64,000 bases of DNA from DASYTH01 sp036002505. GTDB taxonomy: Bacteria; Actinomycetota; Actinomycetes; Mycobacteriales; Pseudonocardiaceae. This document shows positions 1 to 7,249 of the stretch, one piece after another (the stretch's first letter is position 1; the number at the start of each line of letters is the position of its first letter). Where the stretch lies: positions 3,201 through 67,200 of the forward strand of contig NZ_DASYTH010000096.1 in NCBI RefSeq assembly GCF_036002505.1, in the 5' to 3' direction. A program made the translations under genes and the position numbers. Below the pieces are notes generated by a model. The model saw only the letters and a list, made by a program, of their open reading frames with translations. It was not told the origin of the DNA and searched no databases.

Positions 1-229
1 GTGCCTATTCCAACGAGGAACATTCACAACGAGATCGGCGGCGTGGCAGGTGCATGGCTGGGTGGGCTGGTGGGTAGGGCCAGCCGCTCGGGCAGACCTC
101 CGGCCTGCCGTCGCGGCCGGTGGCGAACACCACCCGGCGGCCCGCCGTCGCGGCCGGCGTTGTGAATAGCCCTCAGCGTGCCCAAACTGGGCTGGCACGT
201 TTCAGTGATCGGGAACCGAGGGGCGGGAG
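1..229. other. upstream non-coding stretch
   Basis: No gene recognised. A short frame opens at base 1 and stops at 163-165, but its translation is low-complexity and resembles nothing I know; it could be the tail of a gene outside the window. The 13-mer CCGTCGCGGCCGG occurs twice, at 108-120 and 145-157. The last part should hold the promoter of the LacI gene, but I see no convincing -35/-10 pair. Confidence 0.4.
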
Positions 230-1240
230 ATGGCGCCGAGCATGAAGGACGTCGCCGAGCGCGCCGGCGTGTCGGTGGGCACGGTGTCCAATGTGCTCAA
301 CCGGCCGGACCGGGTCGCCGAGGCGACGAAGGCGCAGGTGCTCGCCGCGATCTCCGAGCTCGGTTTCGTCCGCAACTCCTCGGCCGCGCAGCTCCGCGCC
401 GGCACCAGCCGCTCCCTCGGCCTGATCGTGCTGGACCTCGCCAACCCCTTCTTCCACGACGTGGCCCGCGGCGTCGAGGACGTGGCCGAGGACGCCGGAT
501 ACGCCGTGGTGCTGTGCAACTCCGACGAGCAGGCCCACCGGGAGAACCGCTACCTGCAGGTGCTCGAGGAGCAGCGGGTGCGCGGCGTGCTGATCACCCC
601 GGTCGAGGTCGGCTCGGAGCGCTTGGACGCCCTGCGCCGCCGCGGCACCCCGACCGTGCTGGTGGACCGGCACGACCCGAACGTCAACTGCTGCTCGGTC
701 GCCGTCGACGACGTGGCCGGCGGTCAGCTCGCCGGCGCCTGCCTGCTGGACCGCAACGAGCACCGCCGCATCGCCTATGTCACCGGCCCACTCAAGATCC
801 GCCAGTGCGCCGACCGGCTGAACGGCCTCCGCCTCGCGGCCAAGGAGGCCGGCCTCGACCCGGACGAAGCGATCACCGTCGTCGAGATGCCGGCCCTCAA
901 CGCCCGCACCGGCTACGAAGCCGCGAGCCGTCTCTTCCGCGACGGCACCGACATCACGGCCGCCTTCTGCGCCAACGACCTGCTCGCCCTCGGCGTCCTC
1001 CGGGCCGCGGTCAGCACCGGCCGCCAGGTCCCCGACGACATCGCGCTCCTCGGCTACGACGACATCGACTTCGCCGCCGACGCCGCCGTCCCGCTCTCCT
1101 CCGTCCGCCAACCCCGCCGGCAGATCGGCCGGGCCGCGGCGCAACTGCTCATCGAGGAGTGCGACAACCCCATCACCCACGCCCACCAGCAGATCATGTT
1201 CCGCCCCGAACTCGTGACCCGCGAGTCAACCGGCGGCTGA
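230..1240 (+). CDS. LacI-family transcriptional regulator
   Basis: DNA-binding regulator of 336 residues, the usual LacI-family length. The N-terminal helix-turn-helix reads MKDVAERAGVSVGTVSNVLN, followed by the hinge helix region (about residues 45-60, with SAAQLRAGTS), then a periplasmic-binding-protein-like effector domain starting at LGLIVLDLANPFF and ending near residue 330 with the family's late RPELVTRES stretch. The ATG at 230 follows a purine-rich GAGGGGCGGGAG; an ATG at 242 is possible. It lies about 1.4 kb upstream of the secreted arabinofuranosidase genes, separated by a convergent DUF397/XRE pair, so it is a candidate regulator of arabinan use. The effector and operator are not visible from the protein. 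Confidence 0.95.
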   Translation: MAPSMKDVAERAGVSVGTVSNVLNRPDRVAEATKAQVLAAISELGFVRNSSAAQLRAGTSRSLGLIVLDLANPFFHDVARGVEDVAEDAGYAVVLCNSDEQAHRENRYLQVLEEQRVRGVLITPVEVGSERLDALRRRGTPTVLVDRHDPNVNCCSVAVDDVAGGQLAGACLLDRNEHRRIAYVTGPLKIRQCADRLNGLRLAAKEAGLDPDEAITVVEMPALNARTGYEAASRLFRDGTDITAAFCANDLLALGVLRAAVSTGRQVPDDIALLGYDDIDFAADAAVPLSSVRQPRRQIGRAAAQLLIEECDNPITHAHQQIMFRPELVTRESTGG

Positions 1241-1249
1241 GCTCCCGGA

Positions 1250-1409
1250 AGGCGTGACATGACTACGCCGAGGCGGGACATGCCTACCGGAACGCGGGAC
1301 ACGCCCGAGCCACGGCCATCGCACGCGCGTGTCCCGTCTTCACGTAGCCATGTCCCGCTCTCGCGTAGCCATGTTCCGCCTCCGCGTAGTTGTGTTACGC
1401 GCTCAGGGA
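1250..1409. repeat. inverted array of 21-nt repeats between convergent genes
   Basis: The right arm (1329-1409) has units of exactly 21 nt that start ATG or GTG, carry TCCCG or a variant and end CGTAGCC (1329, 1350, 1371, then a partial unit at 1392). The left arm (1250-1303) has the same units on the opposite strand, seen as GGGACATG and CTACG. A 25-nt spacer separates the arms, so a transcript could fold into a long hairpin. It begins about 10 bp after the LacI stop and contains the DUF397 stop codon, the position of a bidirectional terminator. Similar arrays lie at 32888-33113 and 52434-52650. Confidence 0.8.
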
Positions 1410-1583
1410 GCGGCCAACCGGTGCGGTGAGGGAGCGCCAAGCCTGAGGGGCGAAGGTGAGGGTGGGGCCGGTCGTGTTCTTGGAGTCGCGCACGGCCACG
1501 GCGAACGGGGCGAGGGCCACCTCGACGCAGTTGCCGTCAGGTTCCATGCTGAAGCTGCTCTTCCGCCAGGCTGTCGGGGGCAT
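1395..1583 (-). CDS. DUF397 small protein
   Basis: A 62-residue protein with the DUF397 signature: TAWRKSSFS near the N-terminus, then NCVEVA and VAVRDSKN. DUF397 proteins are typical of actinobacteria and are usually encoded beside an XRE/DUF5753 regulator, as here (65 bp downstream of one, same strand). The pair is often discussed as toxin-antitoxin-like or developmental (Scr1/WhiJ-type) regulation; the molecular role of DUF397 is not settled. The ATG at 1581-1583 is chosen because it places TAWRKSS at the family's normal distance from the start. Its TAA stop lies inside the 21-nt repeat array. Confidence 0.85.
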   Translation of the reverse strand: MPPTAWRKSSFSMEPDGNCVEVALAPFAVAVRDSKNTTGPTLTFAPQAWRSLTAPVGRSLSA

Positions 1584-1648
1584 CGGGGGAGTCCTCCGGT
1601 CGGTCGAACTCGCTCGCCAGCGCGGCGAGCCACTCCCGCGATTCTTCC

Positions 1649-2410
1649 CTAACTCAGAGCGACTTCGGAGAGACTGGCCAGCTTCTCCTGATACTGGGTG
1701 ACCTCGTCCGGGTCCTCCAGGAAGAGGCCGACCGAATCCACGTAGACCAGCGGCCGGTGCCTGGCGTAGCGGAACAGCACGAACTCCGCGCCGAAGTAGG
1801 AGCGCGCGCCCAGCGCGGCCGGCACCACCCGGATGGTGAGCTGCGGCTGCTCGCCCAGCAGCACCAGCTTGAGCAACTGCTCGTTCATCAGCCGGTTGCC
1901 GCCGACCGGCAGGCGCAGCGCGTACTCGTGGATGTAGAACGCGAACTCGCGACTGTGCAGGGCGAGCTGGCGCTCCATCCGCATACCCACCCAATACCTG
2001 ACGAACAGGGGCTCCAGCCCTGCCGCACCGATGACCTCGGTGGCGTACTCCTCGGTCTGCAGCAGACCAGGCACCCCCATCGGGCCGTAGTCGACTGACG
2101 AGGACGCGGTGGTCTCGTAGAAGATCAGCGAGCTCAGCCGCCTGGACAGCCAGTAGCCCAGCGGGCCGGGTTCGCGGCACATCTCGAGGAGCGCGTCGAT
2201 GTGGTCGTGCGCCAGGCCGCAGTGCGCGGCGTAGCGCACCACGTCGATCTCGTTCATTCCCGTGATGCCGTGCTCGATCCGGGACACCTTGCTCGTCGAC
2301 CAGCCCAGCCGCTTGGCCAGCGTCTCGCTGGAGATGCCGAGCGTCTCGCGGTACTGCCGCAGCTCGTCGCCCAGCTCGCGGGCCCGCGCCGCACCGATCC
2401 GTTCACCCAT
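1649..2410 (-). CDS. XRE-family regulator with DUF5753 domain
   Basis: Protein of 253 residues. The N-terminal XRE helix-turn-helix (about residues 10-70) contains LRQYRETLGISSETLAKRLG and WSTSKVSRIEHG. The rest (about 90-250) is the DUF5753 effector-like domain with the family's YETTASSSVDYGPMGVPGLL region and a C-terminal SYFGAEFVLFRYARHRPLVYVD. Such proteins regulate the neighbouring DUF397 gene and are common in multiple copies in streptomycetes and Pseudonocardiaceae. The downstream DUF397 gene is 65 bp away and probably co-transcribed. A perfect dyad at 2490-2510 lies about 80 bp upstream and may be the autoregulatory site. Confidence 0.93.
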   Translation of the reverse strand: MGERIGAARARELGDELRQYRETLGISSETLAKRLGWSTSKVSRIEHGITGMNEIDVVRYAAHCGLAHDHIDALLEMCREPGPLGYWLSRRLSSLIFYETTASSSVDYGPMGVPGLLQTEEYATEVIGAAGLEPLFVRYWVGMRMERQLALHSREFAFYIHEYALRLPVGGNRLMNEQLLKLVLLGEQPQLTIRVVPAALGARSYFGAEFVLFRYARHRPLVYVDSVGLFLEDPDEVTQYQEKLASLSEVALS

Positions 2411-2489
2411 GAGGGCAAGCTAGACCGCACGGCGTGCGAACCACGACGAGCGACACGGAAGACCACTCCAACGAAGCAGCCCGCCGGCC

Positions 2490-2510
2490 GACTTGCAGTG
2501 GGTGCAAGTC
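2490..2510. promoter_or_regulatory. perfect dyad upstream of XRE gene
   Basis: GACTTGC and GCAAGTC form perfect 7-bp arms around a 7-nt spacer. It sits between the divergent XRE gene and the GH51 gene. TTGCAAGT-type dyads are what I would expect for XRE/DUF397 units, so autoregulation is the most likely use; the assignment is inference. Confidence 0.5.
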
Positions 2511-2518
2511 GTCCACCG

Positions 2519-2547
2519 TTGACGAAAACGTTCGACAGTCCTAGCGT
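2519..2547 (+). promoter_or_regulatory. predicted sigma70-type promoter of GH51-GH43 operon
   Basis: TTGACG (2519-2524) and TAGCGT (2542-2547) are separated by 17 bp, a good actinobacterial housekeeping promoter. The spacer contains AACGTT (2527-2532) in GAAAACGTTCG, a LacI-family-like centre. Expected transcription start is near 2554, which places the 16-bp palindrome at 2575-2590 just downstream. Confidence 0.6.
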
Positions 2548-2574
2548 CGGGTGCGTTGCCGATTCCCGAACTTA

Positions 2575-2590
2575 GTTCGAAATATCGAAC
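2575..2590. promoter_or_regulatory. candidate arabinan-regulon operator (site 1)
   Basis: GTTCGAAATATCGAAC, a near-perfect palindrome starting 28 bp after the -10 element and 17 bp before the GH51 start codon. The same pattern, GTTCG-N2-AT-N2-CGAAC, occurs upstream of the endo-arabinanase (33182-33197) and of the CUT1 binding protein (34254-34269) at nearly the same promoter distance. A repressor bound here would act as a roadblock. Confidence 0.7.
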
Positions 2591-2606
2591 ATCCTGGGAG
2601 TACGTT

Positions 2607-5096
2607 ATGGCCGCGCGTCTTCTGGTCGCCGCCTTAGCACTGTCCACTGTGGTCGGTTCGGTTTCCGCGGTGCCGGCCGCCGCCGAGCTCGACTACTCGG
2701 TGAGTGTCGACCTCGCCGGCACCGGGCCGGCGATCTCCGACACCATGTACGGGATCTTCTTCGAGGACATCAACCGTGCGGCGGACGGTGGTCTCTACGC
2801 CGAGCTGGTGCAGAACCGGTCGTTCGAGTACGACCGGGTGGACAACGCCGCGTTCACCCCGCTGACCAGCTGGGCGCCGGTGGCCGGCTCGGGCACGGTC
2901 GAGGTGCTCGACGACGCCGCGCGGCTGAACGAACGCAACCGGCGCTACCTGCGCCTCGGCCTGCCCGCCGGGGTGATCAATGCCGGCTACAACTCGGGGA
3001 TCCGGGTGGAGCAGAGCAAGACGTACGACTTTTCGGTCTGGGCGCGCACCGACGCGCCGGCCGGCACGCCGCTGACCGTCGCGCTCACCGACCCGGCCGG
3101 GCAGAACCTCGCCCCGCCGCTGCGGCTGACCGTGCGTGGCGACACCTGGACCCGTTACACCGGAACGCTTTCCGCGCGCACCGCGAGCATCACCGGGCGC
3201 CTGCTGGTCAGCGGCGGGGGAGCGGGCACGCTGCGGCTGGACGTGGTGTCGCTGTTCCCGCGGGACACCTACAAGAACCGGCCCAACGGGATGCGCCGGG
3301 ACCTCGCCGAGAAGGTCGCCGCGCTGCATCCCGGCTTCATCCGCTTCCCCGGCGGGTGCCTGGTGAACACCGGCAGCCACGCCGGCTACGAGGCGCCGAA
3401 CTTCGAACGACGGCGCTCATACCAGTGGAAGGACACGGTCGGGCCGGTCGAGCAGCGCGCCACCAACGCCAACTTCTGGGGCTACAACCAGTCCTACGGG
3501 CTCGGCTACTACGAGATGTTCCAGTTCGCCGAGGACATCGGCGCGATGCTGCTGCCGGTGGTGCCGGCGCTGGTCACCGGCTGCGGCCAGAACCGGGCCA
3601 CCGACGACCCGGCGCTGCTGCAGCGGCACATCCAGGACACCCTCGACCTGATCGAGTTCGCCAACGGCCCGGTGGACTCCACCTGGGGGCGCAAGCGGGC
3701 CGAGATGGGGCACCCGCGGCCGTTCGGCCTGACCCATCTGGAGGTCGGCAACGAGGAGGTCCTGCCCGACGAGTTCTTCGCCCGGTTCAGCCAGTTCCGC
3801 GCGTCGATCGCGGCCCGGTACCCGGACGTCACGGTGATCAGCAACTCCGGTCAGGACGACATCGGCGCCACGTTCGACCGGTTGTGGCGGCTCAACCGGG
3901 ACGCCGGTGTGTCCATGGTGGACGAGCACTACTACAACAGTCCCACCTGGTTCCTCTCGAACAACCGGCGCTACGACAGCTACGACCGCAACGGCCCCAA
4001 GGTGTTCCTCGGTGAGTACGCCTCGCTGGACAACCGGTTCCGCAACGCGCTGGCCGAGGCGTCGTACCTGACCGGCGTCGAGCGCAACGCCGACGTGGTC
4101 AAGCTGGTCTCCTACGCGCCGCTGCTGGCCAACGAGGACTACGTGCAGTGGCGGCCGGACATGATCTGGTTCAACAACCGCGCGGTCTGGGGCTCGGCCA
4201 GCTACGAGGTGCAGAAGCTGTTCATGACCAGCAAGGGCAACCAGGTCGTGCCCAGCACCGCCACCGGCTCACCGTCCACAATGGAACCGATCACCGGCGC
4301 GGTCGGACTGTCCACGTGGGGCACCGCCGCGTCCTATGACGACGTGCGGGTCACCTCGGCCGGCGGCGCGGAGCTGTTCGCCGACGACTTCTCCGGCACC
4401 GACGCCCAGTGGACCAACATCGCCGGCCGCGGCTCCTGGGCGGTCAGCAACGGCGCCTACGTGCAGTCCGACACGGCCGCGGAGAACACCATGGTGCGCG
4501 CCGGCGACGCGGGGTGGCGCGACTACGACCTGAACGTCAAGGCCACCAAGCTTTCCGGCCGCGAGGGGTTCCTGGTCGGCTTCGGCGTCAAGGACAGCAA
4601 CAACTACTACTGGTGGAACATCGGCGGCTGGGGCAACACCCAGACCGCGGTGGAGAAGGCGACGGGCGGCGGCAAGGAGATCATGGTCGCCGACAGCACC
4701 CGGGTGGACACCGGCCGGGCCTACGACGTCCGGATCCAGGTCCGCGGCCGCAACGTCCAGCTGTTCCTGGACGGGCAGAAGTGGGGCGAGTTCACCGACG
4801 ACAAGGTGGTCGAGCCGTTCCGCCAGGTCGTCACCCGCGACCGCACCACCGGCGAGGTCACCCTCAAGGTGGTCAACGACCAGCCCGACGCCGCCCGCAC
4901 CGCCGTCGACCTGCGCGGCGCCCCGGTCGAGCGCACCGCCCGGGTGACCACCCTGCGCGGCGACCCGGACGACGTGAACACCCAGTTCACCGCGCCGATC
5001 GCCCCGGTCGAGTCCCGAGTGGACGTTGCCGGCACGTTCACCTACACGTTCCCGCCGAACTCGGTGACCTTCATCCGGATCAAGCCGAGGAGCTGA
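2607..5096 (+). CDS. secreted GH51 alpha-L-arabinofuranosidase, multidomain
   Basis: Releases terminal L-arabinofuranose from arabinan or arabinoxylan outside the cell. 829 residues with a signal peptide (MAARLLVAALALSTVVGS, cleavage near AAA-EL). The GH51 core begins with YGIFFEDINRAADGG. A CBM4/9-like beta-sandwich is inserted early (about residues 85-215). The acid/base is E383 in LEVGNEE and the nucleophile E470 in VFLGEYAS. A LamG/DUF1080-like domain (about 570-720, DDFSGTDAQW) interrupts the C-terminal sandwich. ATG 2607 is chosen because CTGGGAG precedes it and the signal peptide starts there; an upstream in-frame start at 2556 would break both. It is followed 2 nt later by the GH43 gene. 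Confidence 0.93.
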   Translation: MAARLLVAALALSTVVGSVSAVPAAAELDYSVSVDLAGTGPAISDTMYGIFFEDINRAADGGLYAELVQNRSFEYDRVDNAAFTPLTSWAPVAGSGTVEVLDDAARLNERNRRYLRLGLPAGVINAGYNSGIRVEQSKTYDFSVWARTDAPAGTPLTVALTDPAGQNLAPPLRLTVRGDTWTRYTGTLSARTASITGRLLVSGGGAGTLRLDVVSLFPRDTYKNRPNGMRRDLAEKVAALHPGFIRFPGGCLVNTGSHAGYEAPNFERRRSYQWKDTVGPVEQRATNANFWGYNQSYGLGYYEMFQFAEDIGAMLLPVVPALVTGCGQNRATDDPALLQRHIQDTLDLIEFANGPVDSTWGRKRAEMGHPRPFGLTHLEVGNEEVLPDEFFARFSQFRASIAARYPDVTVISNSGQDDIGATFDRLWRLNRDAGVSMVDEHYYNSPTWFLSNNRRYDSYDRNGPKVFLGEYASLDNRFRNALAEASYLTGVERNADVVKLVSYAPLLANEDYVQWRPDMIWFNNRAVWGSASYEVQKLFMTSKGNQVVPSTATGSPSTMEPITGAVGLSTWGTAASYDDVRVTSAGGAELFADDFSGTDAQWTNIAGRGSWAVSNGAYVQSDTAAENTMVRAGDAGWRDYDLNVKATKLSGREGFLVGFGVKDSNNYYWWNIGGWGNTQTAVEKATGGGKEIMVADSTRVDTGRAYDVRIQVRGRNVQLFLDGQKWGEFTDDKVVEPFRQVVTRDRTTGEVTLKVVNDQPDAARTAVDLRGAPVERTARVTTLRGDPDDVNTQFTAPIAPVESRVDVAGTFTYTFPPNSVTFIRIKPRS

Positions 5097-5098
5097 CC

Positions 5099-6574
5099 AT
5101 GACCGGAATCGACCGCAGATCCCTGTTCCGCGCCGGGGGAGTGGTCGCCGCCGCGGCGAGCATCGGGCCCGCCAAGATCGCCGCGGTCACCGCCGCGGCC
5201 GACGAGGTCGACCAGGCCGGCGCCCCGGCGCTCACCACCCGGAACCCGTTGGTGGAGCAGCGAGCCGACCCGTTCATCACCCGGGTCGCCGGCATGTACT
5301 ACCTGACCGGCTCGGTCCCCGAGTACGACCGGGTGGTGGTGCGCGGATCGTCTACTGTGGACGGTCTGGCCGCGGCCCGGGAGCGGACCGTCTGGCGGCG
5401 CCCGGCCAGCGGCCCGATGGCCGGTTTCATCTGGGCGCCCGAGCTGCACCGCATCGGCGACCGCTGGTTCGTCTACTTCGCCGCAGGCGACTCCGACGAC
5501 CCGTTCCGCATCCGCACCTACGTCCTCGAGTCCGCCAACGAGGACCCGCGCGCCGAGGGCTGGCTCCCGCCGAAACGGATCGTCACCGCCTGGGACACCT
5601 TCACCTTGGACGCCACCACGTTCGAGCACCGCGGCACCCGTTACCTGCTGTGGGCGCAGAACGAACCGGGCATCGCCACCAACAGCAACCTCTACCTGGC
5701 CGCGATGGCGTCCCCGCTGGAGCTGGCCACCGCGCCGGTCCGCCTCTCCGTGCCCACCGCCGCCTGGGAGACGCAGGGCTTCCGGGTCAACGAAGGCCCG
5801 GCGGTCCTCATCCGCAACGGCCGCGTCTTCGTGACGTTCTCCGCCAGCGCCACCGACGCCCGCTACGCCATGGGCCTGCTCACCGCCGACGAGAACGCCG
5901 ATCTCCTGGATGCCCGCTCCTGGACCAAGTCCCCGAACCCGATCTTCACCACCAACGCAGCCACCAGCCAGTTCGGCCCCGGCCACAACTGCTTCACCGT
6001 CGCCGAGGACGGCACGGACGTCCTCGTCTACCACGCCCGCGACTACCGCGACATCACCGGCGACCCGCTGTTCGACCCCAACCGCCACACCCGCGTCCAA
6101 CGCCTGTACTGGAACGAGGACGGCACCCCCAGCTTCGGCATCCCGGTCGGCCGCGGCGGCCCCATCTCCCGGCTGTCCCCAATGGACACACCGCAACTCG
6201 TCCTGCGCCACTTCGAGTTCCGCCTCCGCTTCGAAGGCAACGTGCGCGAGCTGGCCGACTCCCAGTTCCGCTTCGTCCCCGGCCACCTCGGCCCCGGCAC
6301 GGTGTCCCTGCAGTCGGTCAACTTCCCCGACCGCTACCTCCGGGTCATCGAGGACGCGGTGCCGCGCATCGACCCCTTCGAGGACACCGACGCCTACGGC
6401 CGCGCCACCAGCTTCCGGCGCGAACCCGGCCTCGCCGACCGCACCGCGGTGTCCCTCCGCGTCCCCACCGCACCGCGCACCTACCTCGCCCACGACGGCA
6501 ACGGCCGGCTCGTCGCCACGCTGCTGGGCTCGACCCGCACAGATCGGGTACGCGCCACCTTCCGGCTCGGCTGA
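5099..6574 (+). CDS. secreted GH43 arabinofuranosidase with AbfB (CBM42) domain
   Basis: Protein of 491 residues. The N-terminus MTGIDRRSLFRAGG is a Tat signal (DRRSLF), so export is folded. The five-bladed GH43 propeller spans about residues 45-375, with the conserved aspartate at D57 in RADPF, a second candidate in TLDATTF, and the candidate acid in VNEGPAVL. The C-terminal AbfB domain (about 385-491), with VSLQSVNFPDRYLRV and SLRVPTAPRTYLAHD, binds arabinofuranose side chains. The gene starts 2 nt after the GH51 stop and should share its promoter. Together they strip arabinose side groups; whether the activity is exo-arabinofuranosidase or beta-xylosidase-like cannot be told here. Confidence 0.9.
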   Translation: MTGIDRRSLFRAGGVVAAAASIGPAKIAAVTAAADEVDQAGAPALTTRNPLVEQRADPFITRVAGMYYLTGSVPEYDRVVVRGSSTVDGLAAARERTVWRRPASGPMAGFIWAPELHRIGDRWFVYFAAGDSDDPFRIRTYVLESANEDPRAEGWLPPKRIVTAWDTFTLDATTFEHRGTRYLLWAQNEPGIATNSNLYLAAMASPLELATAPVRLSVPTAAWETQGFRVNEGPAVLIRNGRVFVTFSASATDARYAMGLLTADENADLLDARSWTKSPNPIFTTNAATSQFGPGHNCFTVAEDGTDVLVYHARDYRDITGDPLFDPNRHTRVQRLYWNEDGTPSFGIPVGRGGPISRLSPMDTPQLVLRHFEFRLRFEGNVRELADSQFRFVPGHLGPGTVSLQSVNFPDRYLRVIEDAVPRIDPFEDTDAYGRATSFRREPGLADRTAVSLRVPTAPRTYLAHDGNGRLVATLLGSTRTDRVRATFRLG

Positions 6575-6631
6575 CCATCCGGCGCCGCCACCGCTAGGCT
6601 CAACCGGTGTTTGCGGCTATGGCGCGCCGTC

Positions 6632-7249
6632 ATGAACCAGCCTGAGTCCGGCCTCCGACGAGGCGAGCCGGGCGAGCGGTATGACATCGTGACGATCGCC
6701 TCGTCGGCCGGTGGTATCCGGGCGCTCACGCAGGTGCTCGGTGGGCTTCCGGCCGATTTCCCGGTTCCGGTACTGGTGGTCCAGCATCTGGATCGCCGGC
6801 ACGAGACCGTGATCGCCCAGGTGCTCGGGCGCCGGTCGGTGCTGAAGGTCAAGCTCGCCGAGGCGAACGAGCGGGCCACGCCGGGCACTGTCTATGTGGC
6901 CCCGCCCAACCGGCACCTGCTGGTCGGCGCCGGCGGTGAGCTGACTCTGACGAGCACCGAGCTGGTGCACTTCGTCCGCCCGTCGGCCGATCTGCTCTTC
7001 GAGTCCGCGGCCGGGGCGTACGGGTCGCGGGCGATCGCCTGCGTGCTGACCGGGACGGGCAGCGACGGAGCGATGGGGGTGAGCGCGGTCAAGTCGCGCG
7101 GTGGCACGGTCATCGCGGAGGATCCGGAGTCGGCCGAGTTCAACGGCATGCCGGTGGCGGCCGTCGGCACCGGCTCGGTCGACTTCGTGCTGCCGCTCGT
7201 CGAGATCGCGGCGGTCATCCGGGGTCTGGTCGAAGCGAGGAGATCGTGA
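6632..7249 (+). CDS. CheB-type methylesterase domain protein
   Basis: A stand-alone CheB effector domain (205 residues) without the receiver domain of classical CheB. Motifs of the Ser-His-Asp triad are present: ASSAGG (nucleophile S25), VVQHLDRRH and LTGTGSDGAMG. The family hydrolyses methyl-glutamate esters on chemoreceptors, but no chemoreceptor or flagellar gene is present, so the substrate here is unknown. Its stop overlaps the CheR gene start by 1 nt, giving the common CheB-CheR-PAS arrangement of soil bacteria. A TTG at 6611 in the same frame is an alternative start; neither start has a strong Shine-Dalgarno sequence. Confidence 0.88.
   Translation: MNQPESGLRRGEPGERYDIVTIASSAGGIRALTQVLGGLPADFPVPVLVVQHLDRRHETVIAQVLGRRSVLKVKLAEANERATPGTVYVAPPNRHLLVGAGGELTLTSTELVHFVRPSADLLFESAAGAYGSRAIACVLTGTGSDGAMGVSAVKSRGGTVIAEDPESAEFNGMPVAAVGTGSVDFVLPLVEIAAVIRGLVEARRS

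Noticed and set aside
1..165. short open frame at the left edge
   Set aside because: Low-complexity product, no recognisable motif, and it may be the tail of a gene outside the window.
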